64,000 nucleotides of DNA from Streptomyces sp. SID12501 (GTDB lineage Bacteria > Actinomycetota > Actinomycetes > Streptomycetales > Streptomycetaceae): the NCBI RefSeq assembly GCF_010550245.1, contig NZ_JAAGLU010000024.1:109005-173004 (forward strand), in the 5' to 3' direction. Below are positions 43,441 to 51,916 of the stretch, piece by piece (positions within the stretch are counted from its first letter, which is position 1; each line of letters starts with the position of its first letter). Below the pieces are notes generated by a model, which did not search any database, was not told the DNA's origin, and was given only the letters and a program-made list of their open reading frames with translations. Both the position numbers and the translations under genes were made by a program.

Positions 43441-44769
43441 ATGCAGGCAGAACCGAAGAAATCGCTGGCGGGGCAGGAGTACGAGGTCGAGGTCGGTCCC
43501 GTCGCCCATGGCGGCCACTGCGTCGCCCGTACGGATGACGGGCAGGTGCTCTTCGTACGGCACACGTTGCCCGGTGAGCGGGTCGTGGCCAGGGTGACGG
43601 ACGGTGAGGAAGGGGCGCGGTTCCTGCGCGCCGACGCGGTGGAGGTGCTGACGGCGTCCAAGGACCGGGTCGAGGCCCCCTGTCCGTACGCCGGACCCGG
43701 CCGCTGCGGCGGCTGCGACTGGCAGCACGCCAAGCCGGGCGCCCAGCGCCGCCTCAAGGGCGAGGTCATCACCGAGCAGCTCCAGCGGCTCGCCGGTCTG
43801 ACCCCGGAGGAGGCCGGCTGGGACGGCACGGTCATGCCGGCCGAGGGCGACAAGCTGCCGCCGGGCGAGGTGCCCCAGTGGCGTACGAGGGTCCAGTACG
43901 CGGTGGACGCGGACGGCAACGCCGGGCTGCGGCACCACCGTTCGCACGAGGTCGAGCCGATCGAGCACTGCATGATCGCGGCGCCGGGCGTCAGCGAGCT
44001 GGGCATCGAGAAGCACGACTGGTCCGGCATGGAGTCCGTCGACGTGATCGCCGCGACCGGCTCCCAGGACCGCATGGTCATCCTGGAGCCGAAGCCGGGC
44101 GCCCGGCTGCCCCTGGTCGAGCTCGACAAGCCCGTCTCCGTCATGCGGGTCGAGGAGCACGACGGAGGCATCCACCGTGTCCACGGCCGTGGCTTCGTCC
44201 GCGAGCGCGCCGACGGCCGTACGCACCGGGTCGGCAGCGGTGGCTTCTGGCAGGTCCACCCGGCGGCGGCGGACATGCTGACGAAGGCGGTCATGCAGGG
44301 TCTGCTCCCGCGCAAGGGCGACATGGCCCTCGACCTCTACTGCGGTGTCGGCCTCTTCGCGGGCGCCCTCGCCGACCGGATCGGCGACAAGGGCGCGGTC
44401 CTCGGCATCGAGTCGGGCAAGCGCGCGGTCGAGGACGCCCGGCACAACCTCGCCGCCTTCGACCGCGTCCGCATCGAACAGGGCAAGGTCGAGGCGGTGC
44501 TGCCGCGCACGGGTATCACCGAGGTCGACCTCATCGTCCTGGACCCGCCGCGCGCGGGAGCCGGCCGGAAGACGGTCGAGCAGCTGGTGAAGCTGGGCGC
44601 GAGGAAGATCGCGTACGTGGCGTGCGACCCGGCGGCGCTGGCTCGGGACCTGGGGTACTTCCGGGAGGGTGGGTATCGGGTGCGGACGTTGCGGGCCTTC
44701 GATCTGTTTCCGATGACCTCGCATGTGGAGTGCGTAGCGATTCTGGAACCGACCGCCAAGGGCGTCTGA
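43441..44769 (+). CDS. TrmA/RumA-type SAM-dependent RNA uracil-C5 methyltransferase
   Basis: The 442-residue protein has an N-terminal TRAM domain (VGPVAHGGHCVART...VRHTLPGERVVA), an iron-sulfur cysteine cluster (CPYAGPGRCGGCDWQH), the SAM-binding motif DLYCGVGLFAG, the motif IVLDPPRAGAG and the catalytic cysteine segment IAYVACDPAALARDL. It should methylate a uridine in rRNA or tRNA at C5; which one is not decided. ATG at 43441 is chosen from the family start. The gene's last 63 bases plus five downstream are part of a repeat found again at 58150-58217, so its 3' end appears to be the left boundary of an inserted island. Confidence 0.92.
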   Translation: MQAEPKKSLAGQEYEVEVGPVAHGGHCVARTDDGQVLFVRHTLPGERVVARVTDGEEGARFLRADAVEVLTASKDRVEAPCPYAGPGRCGGCDWQHAKPGAQRRLKGEVITEQLQRLAGLTPEEAGWDGTVMPAEGDKLPPGEVPQWRTRVQYAVDADGNAGLRHHRSHEVEPIEHCMIAAPGVSELGIEKHDWSGMESVDVIAATGSQDRMVILEPKPGARLPLVELDKPVSVMRVEEHDGGIHRVHGRGFVRERADGRTHRVGSGGFWQVHPAAADMLTKAVMQGLLPRKGDMALDLYCGVGLFAGALADRIGDKGAVLGIESGKRAVEDARHNLAAFDRVRIEQGKVEAVLPRTGITEVDLIVLDPPRAGAGRKTVEQLVKLGARKIAYVACDPAALARDLGYFREGGYRVRTLRAFDLFPMTSHVECVAILEPTAKGV

Positions 44770-44774
44770 CCTGC
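44707..44774 (+). repeat. Left att-like direct repeat at methyltransferase 3' end
   Basis: This 68-bp segment covers the last 21 codons, the stop and the five following bases of the methyltransferase gene. It matches 58150-58217 at 56 of 68 positions by eye in the same orientation, and inside it CATGTGGAGTGCGT.GCGATTCTGGA matches at 25 of 26 positions. Both copies encode the same reading frame (here FPMTSHVECVAILEP then TAKGV and stop). It is the candidate left end of a 13.4-kb insertion. Confidence 0.65.
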
Positions 44775-45180
44775 TGGTTTCCTTCGTTTTCACGTTCCTG
44801 GCGGATGGTGTTGACCTGTTTCCCGACCCCCACCAGGTGAAGGGCGCCATACGCTCGGAATTTCCCGTCTGACATGGGGTTTCGTTAGGGGGATGAGGAT
44901 GACGGTTGAGTTCCCTTTCCTCTCGGCAGGATGGTGGCCGACGGTCTTGACGCTCGACTGACGCCCGCTCTGATGGGTTGTCACCTTTGGTGCGAACTCG
45001 ACACAGGCGTCCACCACTCCTTCCAGCGCGGCACGCTCCACCACGGCGCGTTCGCGCATGGACTGTCGGGTCGTGGTCCGGCCGTCACCAGTTCAGGCAG
45101 CGGCTGTGCTTCCCTCACAAATAGCTGGCAACAAAAGGCGACAGGCGTGAAAAGCCTGGTGCGAACCTCACCCTGCATGG
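44775..45180. other. Non-coding left edge of the island
   Basis: About 400 bases between the methyltransferase stop and the decayed regulator hold no supported gene. G+C is lower than in the flanking core, and codon periodicity is absent in every frame. Short readings on both strands look like debris. Confidence 0.45.
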
Positions 45181-45660
45181 TGATGGGGGTGCGGAACGCG
45201 CGCACACTGCACGAGAAGTTCAGGCTGGCGATGCACATGTGCAGCCGTGGCTTGTTCGAGGCGGCGCACAAGGGCCTCACCACGGCCACGGTCGTGGTGA
45301 AGGGCGACACCGTGGGTTACGTCGATCACGCCCCGGCGGCCGAACACCGGTCGTCGCCACGCAGGCTGCCGCTGGAGCTGGGCAGCGCCGGCAAACGTGT
45401 TCCCGGGCACTCGGCGAAGGCGGGCACCGTGGTGCGGGAGATGTCCGCCGGCTAGGGACCGGACGCGGTACGGGCCCCGTCGCCCTGCGGGACGACCTCG
45501 TAGGGAACCTAGCCTCGCTGGCTTCTACGAGGTGCCCGACCGGCTGTGCATTGCCGCCGTTACGGCGCACGCGCTGCTCGGTGGGCCGCACGGCCGCCGC
45601 CAGGAGTGGCGCGGGCCGTCGGTGATGGGTCACCGGCGGCCCGCGTACTCGCTGGCGGGC
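45181..45660 (+). pseudogene. Decayed IclR-family regulator, effector-binding domain
   Basis: In the first frame, LHEKFRLAMHMCSRG, ATVVVKGDTVGYVDHAP and LGSAGKRVPGHSAKAG fall in the order expected for the effector domain of an IclR regulator (VLDG.EVVYVDR and G.RVPAHATALGKA in intact proteins). A stop at 45453-45455 ends the frame. In other frames ALRDDLVGNLASL and then YEVPDRLCIAAVTA continue the family pattern, which points to at least two frameshifts. No HTH half is left upstream. This is a remnant rather than a working gene; the family call rests on short matches by eye. Confidence 0.45.
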
Positions 45661-45727
45661 TACCGGTTATCAATTGCCCGGGCCCGGCGAGCGCCTGAGG
45701 AGGGTTGCCTCGCCGCAGCGGGAACCT

Positions 45728-46225
45728 TTACGGAGGTGGCTGGTTGAACAGTTGGATCAGCGCGGAAAGCGGATTGCCCGGCGGGAAGTACTCGGTCTCC
45801 ACGGATTCCTTGTAGGACCCGTCCCGCCTGCGCTCCATAACCCTCTTGTGCTTCTTCCGGCCACGTGTGGCCAACAGGTACATGCCGTACATCACCACGA
45901 TTCCCAGGATGGCGACCTCGATGACCGGCAGCTTCGCCTTGGCGTCCAGCAGCGCGTCGCGGACCATGTCTCTTTCTCCCGGGTCCTCCCAGGCCGTCGA
46001 AAGGATCACCAGCGCACCCTGTTCGAGGTACTCCGAATGCGAGGTCAGGAGGTGGAGAAGTTCCTCGGCCTCCGCCGCGTCAGGTGCTGCTGCTAGTGCC
46101 TCGTCCCTCATCTCCTCGTAGTCGAGGTCGTCGGTGTGTTCGGCGAGGTAATAGCGGGTCGCTTGCTGCACGGTGTCGGCGTCGGCCCCGATGTGCTCGA
46201 GAAACGCTGCCAGGGATTCCGTCAT
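45728..46225 (-). CDS. Single-span membrane protein, last gene of CHAT-AAA operon
   Basis: The 165-residue protein starts at ATG 46225, overlapping the CHAT gene stop by four bases (ATGA), so it is translationally coupled to it. Residues 1-95 are acidic and helical. One membrane helix (about 100-120, LPVIEVAILGIVVMYGMYLL) is followed by the strongly basic RGRKKHKR and a short tail rich in proline at its end. I recognise no family. The topology (acidic soluble part, one helix, basic stop-transfer) would suit a membrane effector or tether that is cleaved or released by the CHAT protease; that is inference. Confidence 0.75.
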   Translation of the reverse strand: MTESLAAFLEHIGADADTVQQATRYYLAEHTDDLDYEEMRDEALAAAPDAAEAEELLHLLTSHSEYLEQGALVILSTAWEDPGERDMVRDALLDAKAKLPVIEVAILGIVVMYGMYLLATRGRKKHKRVMERRRDGSYKESVETEYFPPGNPLSALIQLFNQPPP

Positions 46226-49200
46226 CGCCAGTCTCCTTCGAGGGTCAGGGACCACGCCAGCCAGGCTGGCAGGTCCTCGGTCGCGTCCAAGGACGCCTGC
46301 CGGAGCGCTCGTCCCAGGGACTGTCCCGCCATGAAGCGCGCCAGGGTGGCGTCGAGAACAGGCAGTGTCGCCGAGGCCACCACATCCCAGCCGGGAGCGA
46401 CGACCGCCGATGTTCCCGAATGGCGCAGTGCCCCGAAGATGCCGAGGCGGTCACCCAGCCCGGCGTGGTGGCTCATGCCGCTGGAACAGGCCGCGGAGAA
46501 CACCGTGCGCGAGGCGTGGGGCAACAGGACGCAGTCACGCCAACTGAGCCGGTGGGCGTTGCCCAGCGAGCTGCCGGCGGCGACCGAATCGGCCAGCGGC
46601 GCGTTTCCGCGATCGGCGAGCATCAACGCCACTTCATGCTCGACGTGATTGACGAAGCCATGGCACAGCAAAACCGCAACATCACAGTGGCGCATCACCT
46701 CCTCGAAGGCCGCTATGTCACAGGCGCCTTCCTGCGGCGCCACCGCACCCGCCCCGAGCGCCGCGGCGCGGCCTGCGGACGCGCGCAGCGCCGCGGCAAC
46801 CTCGGGCTGTTCGCCCGAACGCGGCACGGTCAGGACCCCAATACGTTCCCTCGGCGGTACAGGCTGCCGCAGGAGCGAGTGGAGGGCCGTCCAGCCTGAT
46901 GCGTACGACACCGACCAGTGCGGTCCGATCGCCGTGTGCCACGGCAGCCCGGCCATCGCCGCGTGGGCCAGGACGACAACATGATCGTCGGCTTCGGCGC
47001 AGGTGCGCAGCACATTGACCATCCACTCTTCGGCCCGGCGCCACTCCGCCTGGTCCAGGGGGTCGCCCCGACGGCGAGGTCTCCAGTCGAACAGGCGCTT
47101 GCGGAGACGCGCCCCCAGTCGGGCGTAGTCGATCTGTTCCTGCGGGAGGAAATACGTCGTGACGTGGCCGGCTGCGTCGATGCGCGTCAGCACGGAGCAG
47201 AGTCCGCTGTCGCGTTGATCGTCCTGGTGACGTACGTAGAACCATTCGACCACCACCAGGCCATGGCCCGGCTGGGCCAGCCGGGCCACGGCAGCGTCGG
47301 TGAACCCCTCGTCCAATACGGTCACGTCCGGCAGCCGGCGCCGCGATGCGGCCCGCCCGGCGGCGTCGCGCTGGAGCTCGGCCACCATGCGGAAGTCCGG
47401 CCACTCCACTCGCGCGGCACCGGGGCTCCGTTGCGAGGGCTCGGTCCCGCCGTCGGTGAGGACGCCGAGCAGGAGGCCGCCGATATCGGCCAGCGGGGCG
47501 GCCAGTTTCGCCGGTGCGTGGACCACCTTGCTGATGTCTGGTACACCTCCGATCTCGGCGGCCACGGCGGCCGGGACCGCCGCCAGGTGACGCCGAGCCG
47601 CTTCGGTGTCCGCGTGGGCGTACGCGTCGAAGGCCAGCTTCAGCAGGGTCATCCCGTCGGGCGCCAGGCCATGGCGTTCCCCGACCGCGTGGGCCTCGCG
47701 CCACGCCTCGGCCACGAGGTCGTCCCCTGTGGCGCCGGTGTTCATGGCGTCGAGGAGCTCGGCGCGGCACCTGTGGGCGGCGGCGGCGAGCGTCGCGTGA
47801 CCCGCTGCCTCGCTCCACTCCGCGAAGGTGTGCAGCAGCGGGGGCAGAGCGGCGGCCCGCGCCTCGGCCGCCGGGTGCAGCTCGGCCCGCCTGTCCAGGA
47901 GGGCCGCCCAGGCGCGGGACTCCGTCAGCAGATCGCGGCCGTCCGCTGTGGCGGCTGCCGTGCCCTTGAGCCCCGAAGCGCTGGTCAGGAGACCGATCGC
48001 CTCGTCGCTCCGCCCGCGTACGGCCAGCCGGTGCGCCCGGAGCAGGGCGTAGTGCCGGGAGCGGTCCGTGGACGAGAGCCTCTCGGCCATGGCCAGGGCG
48101 GCCTCGGCAGCCGACCGGTCGCCGACTGCCTCGTGCGCCATGGCTTTGTACTCGAGTAGTGATGGGTCCGGGCCCAGGAGCCGTATCGCCTTCTCGATTC
48201 CGGGCAGCGCCAGGTCGGGTCGGCCCATGTCGAGTTGGGTCAGGGCGAGATTGGTGAGCGCCCAAGGGTGCCTCGGGGACGCCTCGTTCAGCAGACCGAG
48301 GACCGCCACCCGGATGGCGAGCGCCTCTGCCAAGCGTCCCGCACCCTCCAGCGCGGTGGCCCGTTCGTGGTGGAGGTTCACTCTCAGATCCGTGTCCAGT
48401 TCCGCTTCCCACGGCTGCGGGGCGGTGCCGAGCCTGGTGATCACCGACGCGGGCCGGTGCGCACGGTTCAGTGCTCCGGCCAGCCAGGTCTCCGAGCGGC
48501 CCCGTGCGGGGCCGTCCCCGCCCAGGCACTCCCGCAGGGCCTCTGCGACGGCCTCCAGGTCCTCCACCCGTCCTTGGGCGACCAGGAACTCGGCATGGAG
48601 CCGGACGAGCGGGACCAGGTCATCGGGGCCGCGCGTAGCCGCCTCGCGGCGCAGCTCCTGAACCACGCCTTCCACCGTGTTGACGGCGCTGCGCAGGTGT
48701 GCCTGGCTCATCGCTTCCATCAGGTGGGGGTGCCCGGCGCCGGTGGCGATCTCTTCGAGGAGTGCGGGCCCACCCGGCAGGGCCAAGCCCCCGCGCCCTT
48801 CGGTCATGAGCGTGGCCAGTGCCGCTCCGGCGGCCCCCCAGGCGTGCTCGTGGGGGATGGTCGCCTGCGCCCGTTCGGCCGCTACGCGGCTCGCCGTGAT
48901 GTACGGCGCCGGGGGCCGCCGCGCCCGTGCCACGAGTTCGTGCGCGAAGTAGAGCTCCGCCCACTGGCTGCCCCGCGGGTTGGTAACCCCAGTGCCGGCG
49001 TGGAGGCTCGCCAGGACGGCTTCGAGGACGTAGGGCACTAGCCCCTCCTGTTCCCGAAGGACCTCGTGCGCGGCCGTGGCCAGCCGGGACCGGTCCGGGC
49101 CCCGGTCGACATAGGCGTGCAGATCCTCCTCGAAGGTCACGCCGGGCGGCGACGCGCACTTGGCGTCGATGAACGCACTCCACTCCCTGCACAGTTCGTC

Positions 49201-49815
49201 CAGCGCGGCAAGCTGTACGAGGGTCAGCGCGGCCAGGCGGTCGGCGTGGGCGTATCGGTGGGGCGCGACCAGGGGGGCCAGCGCAGAGTCGTCGGATTCG
49301 TCCGCGTCGGCGCCACCGAGCTCCAGTTGGGGGAACTCGCCGACCACGGCGAGGTGTCCAGCGGCGAACACGGCAGGGGTGAGCATCCGCCATTGGACGG
49401 AGATCAGCTCCGGCATCGTGCCGTCGGCGACCGCGCGGACGACGGCACGGAGCGGTACGAGCTGCCCGGCCAGCTCCGTGGTGACGGCCCGCCGCAGGGC
49501 TTCAGCGTCCGGATGCTCGACGAGCCGGGGGGCTGCCGCACCGGGGAGCAACGCCCGCAGATTCGCCCGCATGACGGACGCAGTTGGGCTGTGTCCCCTC
49601 ACCTGTCCCGCTGTGTAGTAGGCGGCGCCCTTGCTGGGGAGGACCGCGATGAGCATGGGGGTCCGCCCCAGCGCTGCCTGGCATGCCGGGCAGCGCACAC
49701 TGTCCAGATCGCCGCGCAGGAGCGCGCCGAGGAGGACGACGTCGGTCTCACCGATCAGACGAACGGTGCTCCCGGCGCCCCCCGGGAAGGAGGCGCCGCA
49801 CCGTGCGCACCTCAT
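46222..49815 (-). CDS. CpXC-TPR-CHAT protease-like protein
   Basis: The 1197-residue protein starts with a CpXC-type zinc-binding module (Cys3-x2-Cys6 and Cys42-x2-Cys45 as CPAC). A long helical region follows, with tetratricopeptide-like repeats most evident at about 470-640 (LAEALAIRVAVLGLLNEA, PDLALPGIEKAIRLLGPD). The C-terminal CHAT (caspase-HetF-associated) domain, about 900-1197, has the putative catalytic pair His1052 in LLCHGF and Cys1110 in FSAACSSG, with LGDRLGIFGALRHSGTSAVV in the usual place. CHAT proteins are clan CD cysteine peptidases used in conflict and cell-death systems (separase/caspase relatives). ATG 49815 is taken as start; GTG 49818 is possible. It is coupled to the AAA ATPase gene upstream and to a membrane protein gene downstream. 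Confidence 0.85.
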   Translation of the reverse strand: MRCARCGASFPGGAGSTVRLIGETDVVLLGALLRGDLDSVRCPACQAALGRTPMLIAVLPSKGAAYYTAGQVRGHSPTASVMRANLRALLPGAAAPRLVEHPDAEALRRAVTTELAGQLVPLRAVVRAVADGTMPELISVQWRMLTPAVFAAGHLAVVGEFPQLELGGADADESDDSALAPLVAPHRYAHADRLAALTLVQLAALDELCREWSAFIDAKCASPPGVTFEEDLHAYVDRGPDRSRLATAAHEVLREQEGLVPYVLEAVLASLHAGTGVTNPRGSQWAELYFAHELVARARRPPAPYITASRVAAERAQATIPHEHAWGAAGAALATLMTEGRGGLALPGGPALLEEIATGAGHPHLMEAMSQAHLRSAVNTVEGVVQELRREAATRGPDDLVPLVRLHAEFLVAQGRVEDLEAVAEALRECLGGDGPARGRSETWLAGALNRAHRPASVITRLGTAPQPWEAELDTDLRVNLHHERATALEGAGRLAEALAIRVAVLGLLNEASPRHPWALTNLALTQLDMGRPDLALPGIEKAIRLLGPDPSLLEYKAMAHEAVGDRSAAEAALAMAERLSSTDRSRHYALLRAHRLAVRGRSDEAIGLLTSASGLKGTAAATADGRDLLTESRAWAALLDRRAELHPAAEARAAALPPLLHTFAEWSEAAGHATLAAAAHRCRAELLDAMNTGATGDDLVAEAWREAHAVGERHGLAPDGMTLLKLAFDAYAHADTEAARRHLAAVPAAVAAEIGGVPDISKVVHAPAKLAAPLADIGGLLLGVLTDGGTEPSQRSPGAARVEWPDFRMVAELQRDAAGRAASRRRLPDVTVLDEGFTDAAVARLAQPGHGLVVVEWFYVRHQDDQRDSGLCSVLTRIDAAGHVTTYFLPQEQIDYARLGARLRKRLFDWRPRRRGDPLDQAEWRRAEEWMVNVLRTCAEADDHVVVLAHAAMAGLPWHTAIGPHWSVSYASGWTALHSLLRQPVPPRERIGVLTVPRSGEQPEVAAALRASAGRAAALGAGAVAPQEGACDIAAFEEVMRHCDVAVLLCHGFVNHVEHEVALMLADRGNAPLADSVAAGSSLGNAHRLSWRDCVLLPHASRTVFSAACSSGMSHHAGLGDRLGIFGALRHSGTSAVVAPGWDVVASATLPVLDATLARFMAGQSLGRALRQASLDATEDLPAWLAWSLTLEGDWR

Positions 49816-50702
49816 CACGACGCCTGCCAGGACGAGCCGATACGGCGTGCCGCCTCACGTACCGCCTCGATCTCGCGCAGCAGGTCCGCGAGGGCGACGC
49901 GCCGCTCGTCCCCCTGCCGTTGGACGGCCCGCGCGGCGGCACGCACGATGACGTTCACGATGTCGGCACCGGACAGTCCTTCCGAGCGGGAAGCCAGCTC
50001 GCGCGGTTCGACATCCGCGGCCCGGGGCAGTTCGTCGAGCAGCATGCGCTCCCAGAGGCGCACCCGGGTCGCCTCGTCGGGCAACGGAATCTCGATATGG
50101 GCGATCATGCGGCGCACGAACGCCGGGTCGTAGTCGGCGGCGCGGTTGGTGGCGAAGACGACGACTGAGCCACCCCGGTCGAGTTCACCGAGCAGCACGG
50201 AACGGTTGAGGTTGGCGGAGTCGGCCGCCTCACCGCCCGCGTGCTCCCGGGCGGTGAGCAGCGCGTCGGCCTCGTCGAAGAACAGCACGGCACCGGTCCG
50301 CTCAGCGGTGCGGAACACCGAAGCGATGTGTTTCGGCGTGTCCCCCACGTACTTGGAGACGAGCGCGGTGTAGTCGACGACGAGCAGATCCCGCTCCAGC
50401 GCCGAGGCCATCACCTCGGCGCAGAGCGTTTTGCCCGTGCCCGGCGGGCCGTACAGGTTGACGGCCATACCGGTCCTGTGCGGTACCAGCCGGGCGAGGT
50501 TCCAGGTTTCCAGCAGCGTCTGCCGGTGGGTGACGATGGTCAGTGTCTGCCGGAGCTGCTCGAGGACGACGTCCGCCACGATCAGCTCGTCCAGCGTCCG
50601 TGCGGGCCGGCGTCGCTCGCCCGCGACCGGGTCTTTGGCGGCCGGTGGCAGTGCGGCGACGGCGGCGGGCCGGGCTGTTCCGTTGGTGCTCCATGCCGGC
50701 AT
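49815..50702 (-). CDS. AAA+ ATPase (Vps4/FtsH-like)
   Basis: The 295-residue protein is a single AAA module: Walker A GPPGTGKT (residues 85-92), Walker B LFFDEAD (140-146), sensor 1 Asn186 in VVFATNRAAD, arginine fingers near Arg197-Arg198 (AFVRRM), and a helical lid with SGADIVNVIVRAAARA. The N-terminal 80 residues, with a conserved-looking TLDELIVADVVLEQL helix, probably bind the partner or substrate. Such ATPases unfold or remodel proteins as hexamers. Its ATG starts one base after the stop of the upstream membrane-anchored protein gene, and its own stop overlaps the CHAT start. It may feed substrates to, or control assembly of, the CHAT protein (inference). Confidence 0.9.
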   Translation of the reverse strand: MPAWSTNGTARPAAVAALPPAAKDPVAGERRRPARTLDELIVADVVLEQLRQTLTIVTHRQTLLETWNLARLVPHRTGMAVNLYGPPGTGKTLCAEVMASALERDLLVVDYTALVSKYVGDTPKHIASVFRTAERTGAVLFFDEADALLTAREHAGGEAADSANLNRSVLLGELDRGGSVVVFATNRAADYDPAFVRRMIAHIEIPLPDEATRVRLWERMLLDELPRAADVEPRELASRSEGLSGADIVNVIVRAAARAVQRQGDERRVALADLLREIEAVREAARRIGSSWQAS

Positions 50703-50703
50703 G

Positions 50704-51198
50704 TCAGCGCTCCCCGTTCTGGTCACCGAACAGCTCGTTGTCTCTGGTCTGCACGATCTGGAGCGTCCCCTTCTCGTGGAATGCGCGCCAGCGGGCCAGC
50801 TCCTCCTCGGAGAGGTCGCCGAGCTCGGTCCACACCTCCTGCTGCTGCTTCCTCGGTGGCTGCCCCTGTCGGGCGGCGTCGACCACCACGCTGGTGAGCT
50901 TCAGGGCCCAGTGTCCGTTCGGCTGGCGAACCAGCTCCGCGGTCTGGTCGAGCAGGACCTGCCGGACACGGAGCCATGCCCTGCGGACCTCGTCCAGCTT
51001 CCGCGCCGAGAGGTCGTGGATGTGCAGGTAGGCGAGCCGCAGGTCCTGGGCCAGCGCGGGGAACCGGGCCTCGGCCCACGGCAGAAGGCTCTGTTCCGCC
51101 CATTGCAGGACCCGGAGCCAAAGGGTCTCCACGGCCTTGGCGGCCAGCCAGGCGGCACCCCCGGCGAAAGCCATCCAGATCAGGATGGGAAGCGGCAT
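50704..51198 (-). CDS. N-terminally anchored hypothetical protein of CHAT-AAA operon
   Basis: The 164-residue protein has one N-terminal hydrophobic segment (LPILIWMAFAGGAAWLAAKA, residues 2-21) that could be a signal anchor. A long amphipathic helical body (LWLRVLQWAEQ, LPWAEARFPALAQDL, LDEVRRAWLRVRQVLLDQT) and a charged C-terminal part follow. No family is recognised. It starts one base after the stop of the first gene of the operon. The helical body could form a coiled-coil scaffold at the membrane. Confidence 0.75.
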   Translation of the reverse strand: MPLPILIWMAFAGGAAWLAAKAVETLWLRVLQWAEQSLLPWAEARFPALAQDLRLAYLHIHDLSARKLDEVRRAWLRVRQVLLDQTAELVRQPNGHWALKLTSVVVDAARQGQPPRKQQQEVWTELGDLSEEELARWRAFHEKGTLQIVQTRDNELFGDQNGER

Positions 51199-51199
51199 G

Positions 51200-51715
51200 T
51201 CACACCTCCGCCGCGGTCGGCGGATAAACGGTGAAGCGGGTCTCCGTCTCGCCGGCCATGATCCGCGCCTCGGTGACCCGGTGCGGGACGTCCAGACCGT
51301 CCGCGTAGGTCTTGTTCCGATAGACCACCGGCTTGTCGCCGTTGCGGACGACGAGTTCGACGACCCGCACGTACGGTCCTTCGATGTACTCGAAGATCAC
51401 CGTGAGGGCGATCAGAATCTCCCTCAACCGGTCGACGAGCGTTTCGTCCACCGGCTCTTCGCCCCCGGACGAGAGCACACGGGGGTCGTCCTCCTCGCAC
51501 AGTCGCATCAGGGCGACCCGCAGGGGCGCGGGCGGCGCGGGCAGGAGCTGAGCCATCCGGCCCGCCACCCGGCGGTACACATCTCGCTTGTGGTGCACGA
51601 GGCGGAGATCGGCCTGATCACCGTCGCCGTCCCCGTCCTTCCGGAAGGCGCGCCGAAAACGTTGGGTGATGGCGGACCTGGTTGCGGTGGCTTCCTCCGG
51701 GTCTTGGCCGGTCAT
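51200..51715 (-). CDS. Hypothetical protein, first gene of CHAT-AAA operon
   Basis: The 171-residue soluble protein starts at ATG 51715 after GAGGAGG, the best ribosome site in this operon, so it is the likely first gene. It has a charged N-terminal 35 residues, a helical middle (VYRRVAGRMAQLLPAPPAPL, LVDRLREILIALTVIFEYIE) and a C-terminal beta-rich part (PYVRVVELVVRNGDKPVVYR). I do not recognise a family. It could be the sensor or adaptor of the module, but nothing in the sequence proves that. Confidence 0.75.
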   Translation of the reverse strand: MTGQDPEEATATRSAITQRFRRAFRKDGDGDGDQADLRLVHHKRDVYRRVAGRMAQLLPAPPAPLRVALMRLCEEDDPRVLSSGGEEPVDETLVDRLREILIALTVIFEYIEGPYVRVVELVVRNGDKPVVYRNKTYADGLDVPHRVTEARIMAGETETRFTVYPPTAAEV

Positions 51716-51916
51716 TGTGCCTCCTCGTCGTCAGGACGCGGCGTGCGCGGCTGGCCCCCTCGGGGAGCCGCGTCTCCAAGGTCGCAGGGCGGCGAGCGGA
51801 GGGCGATATGCCCAGTGTGCGTGTACGGGGATGGAAACCTCCCTGCACGAGGTGTAGTTGCCTTCACCTGTTGGTTCGCCCCATGGTGGTCCGGCTCGCT
51901 GACTAGGCTTGCGGTC
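51716..51916. promoter_or_regulatory. Shared promoter region of CHAT-AAA operon and response regulator
   Basis: The 201-bp divergent gap contains an interrupted hairpin or operator: CGCGGCT (51746-51752) with AGCCGCG (51766-51772), and CCCC (51756-51759) with GGGG (51762-51765) nested inside. TAGGCT at 51904-51909 is placed like a -10 element seven bases before ATG 51917, suggesting a leaderless regulator mRNA. The response regulator could bind here and control both directions (inference). Confidence 0.45.

Noticed and set aside
44931..45455. Intact 174-codon gene on the plus strand
   Set aside because: The first 80 codons have no coding bias and only the later part resembles a regulator domain; treated as a pseudogene remnant.
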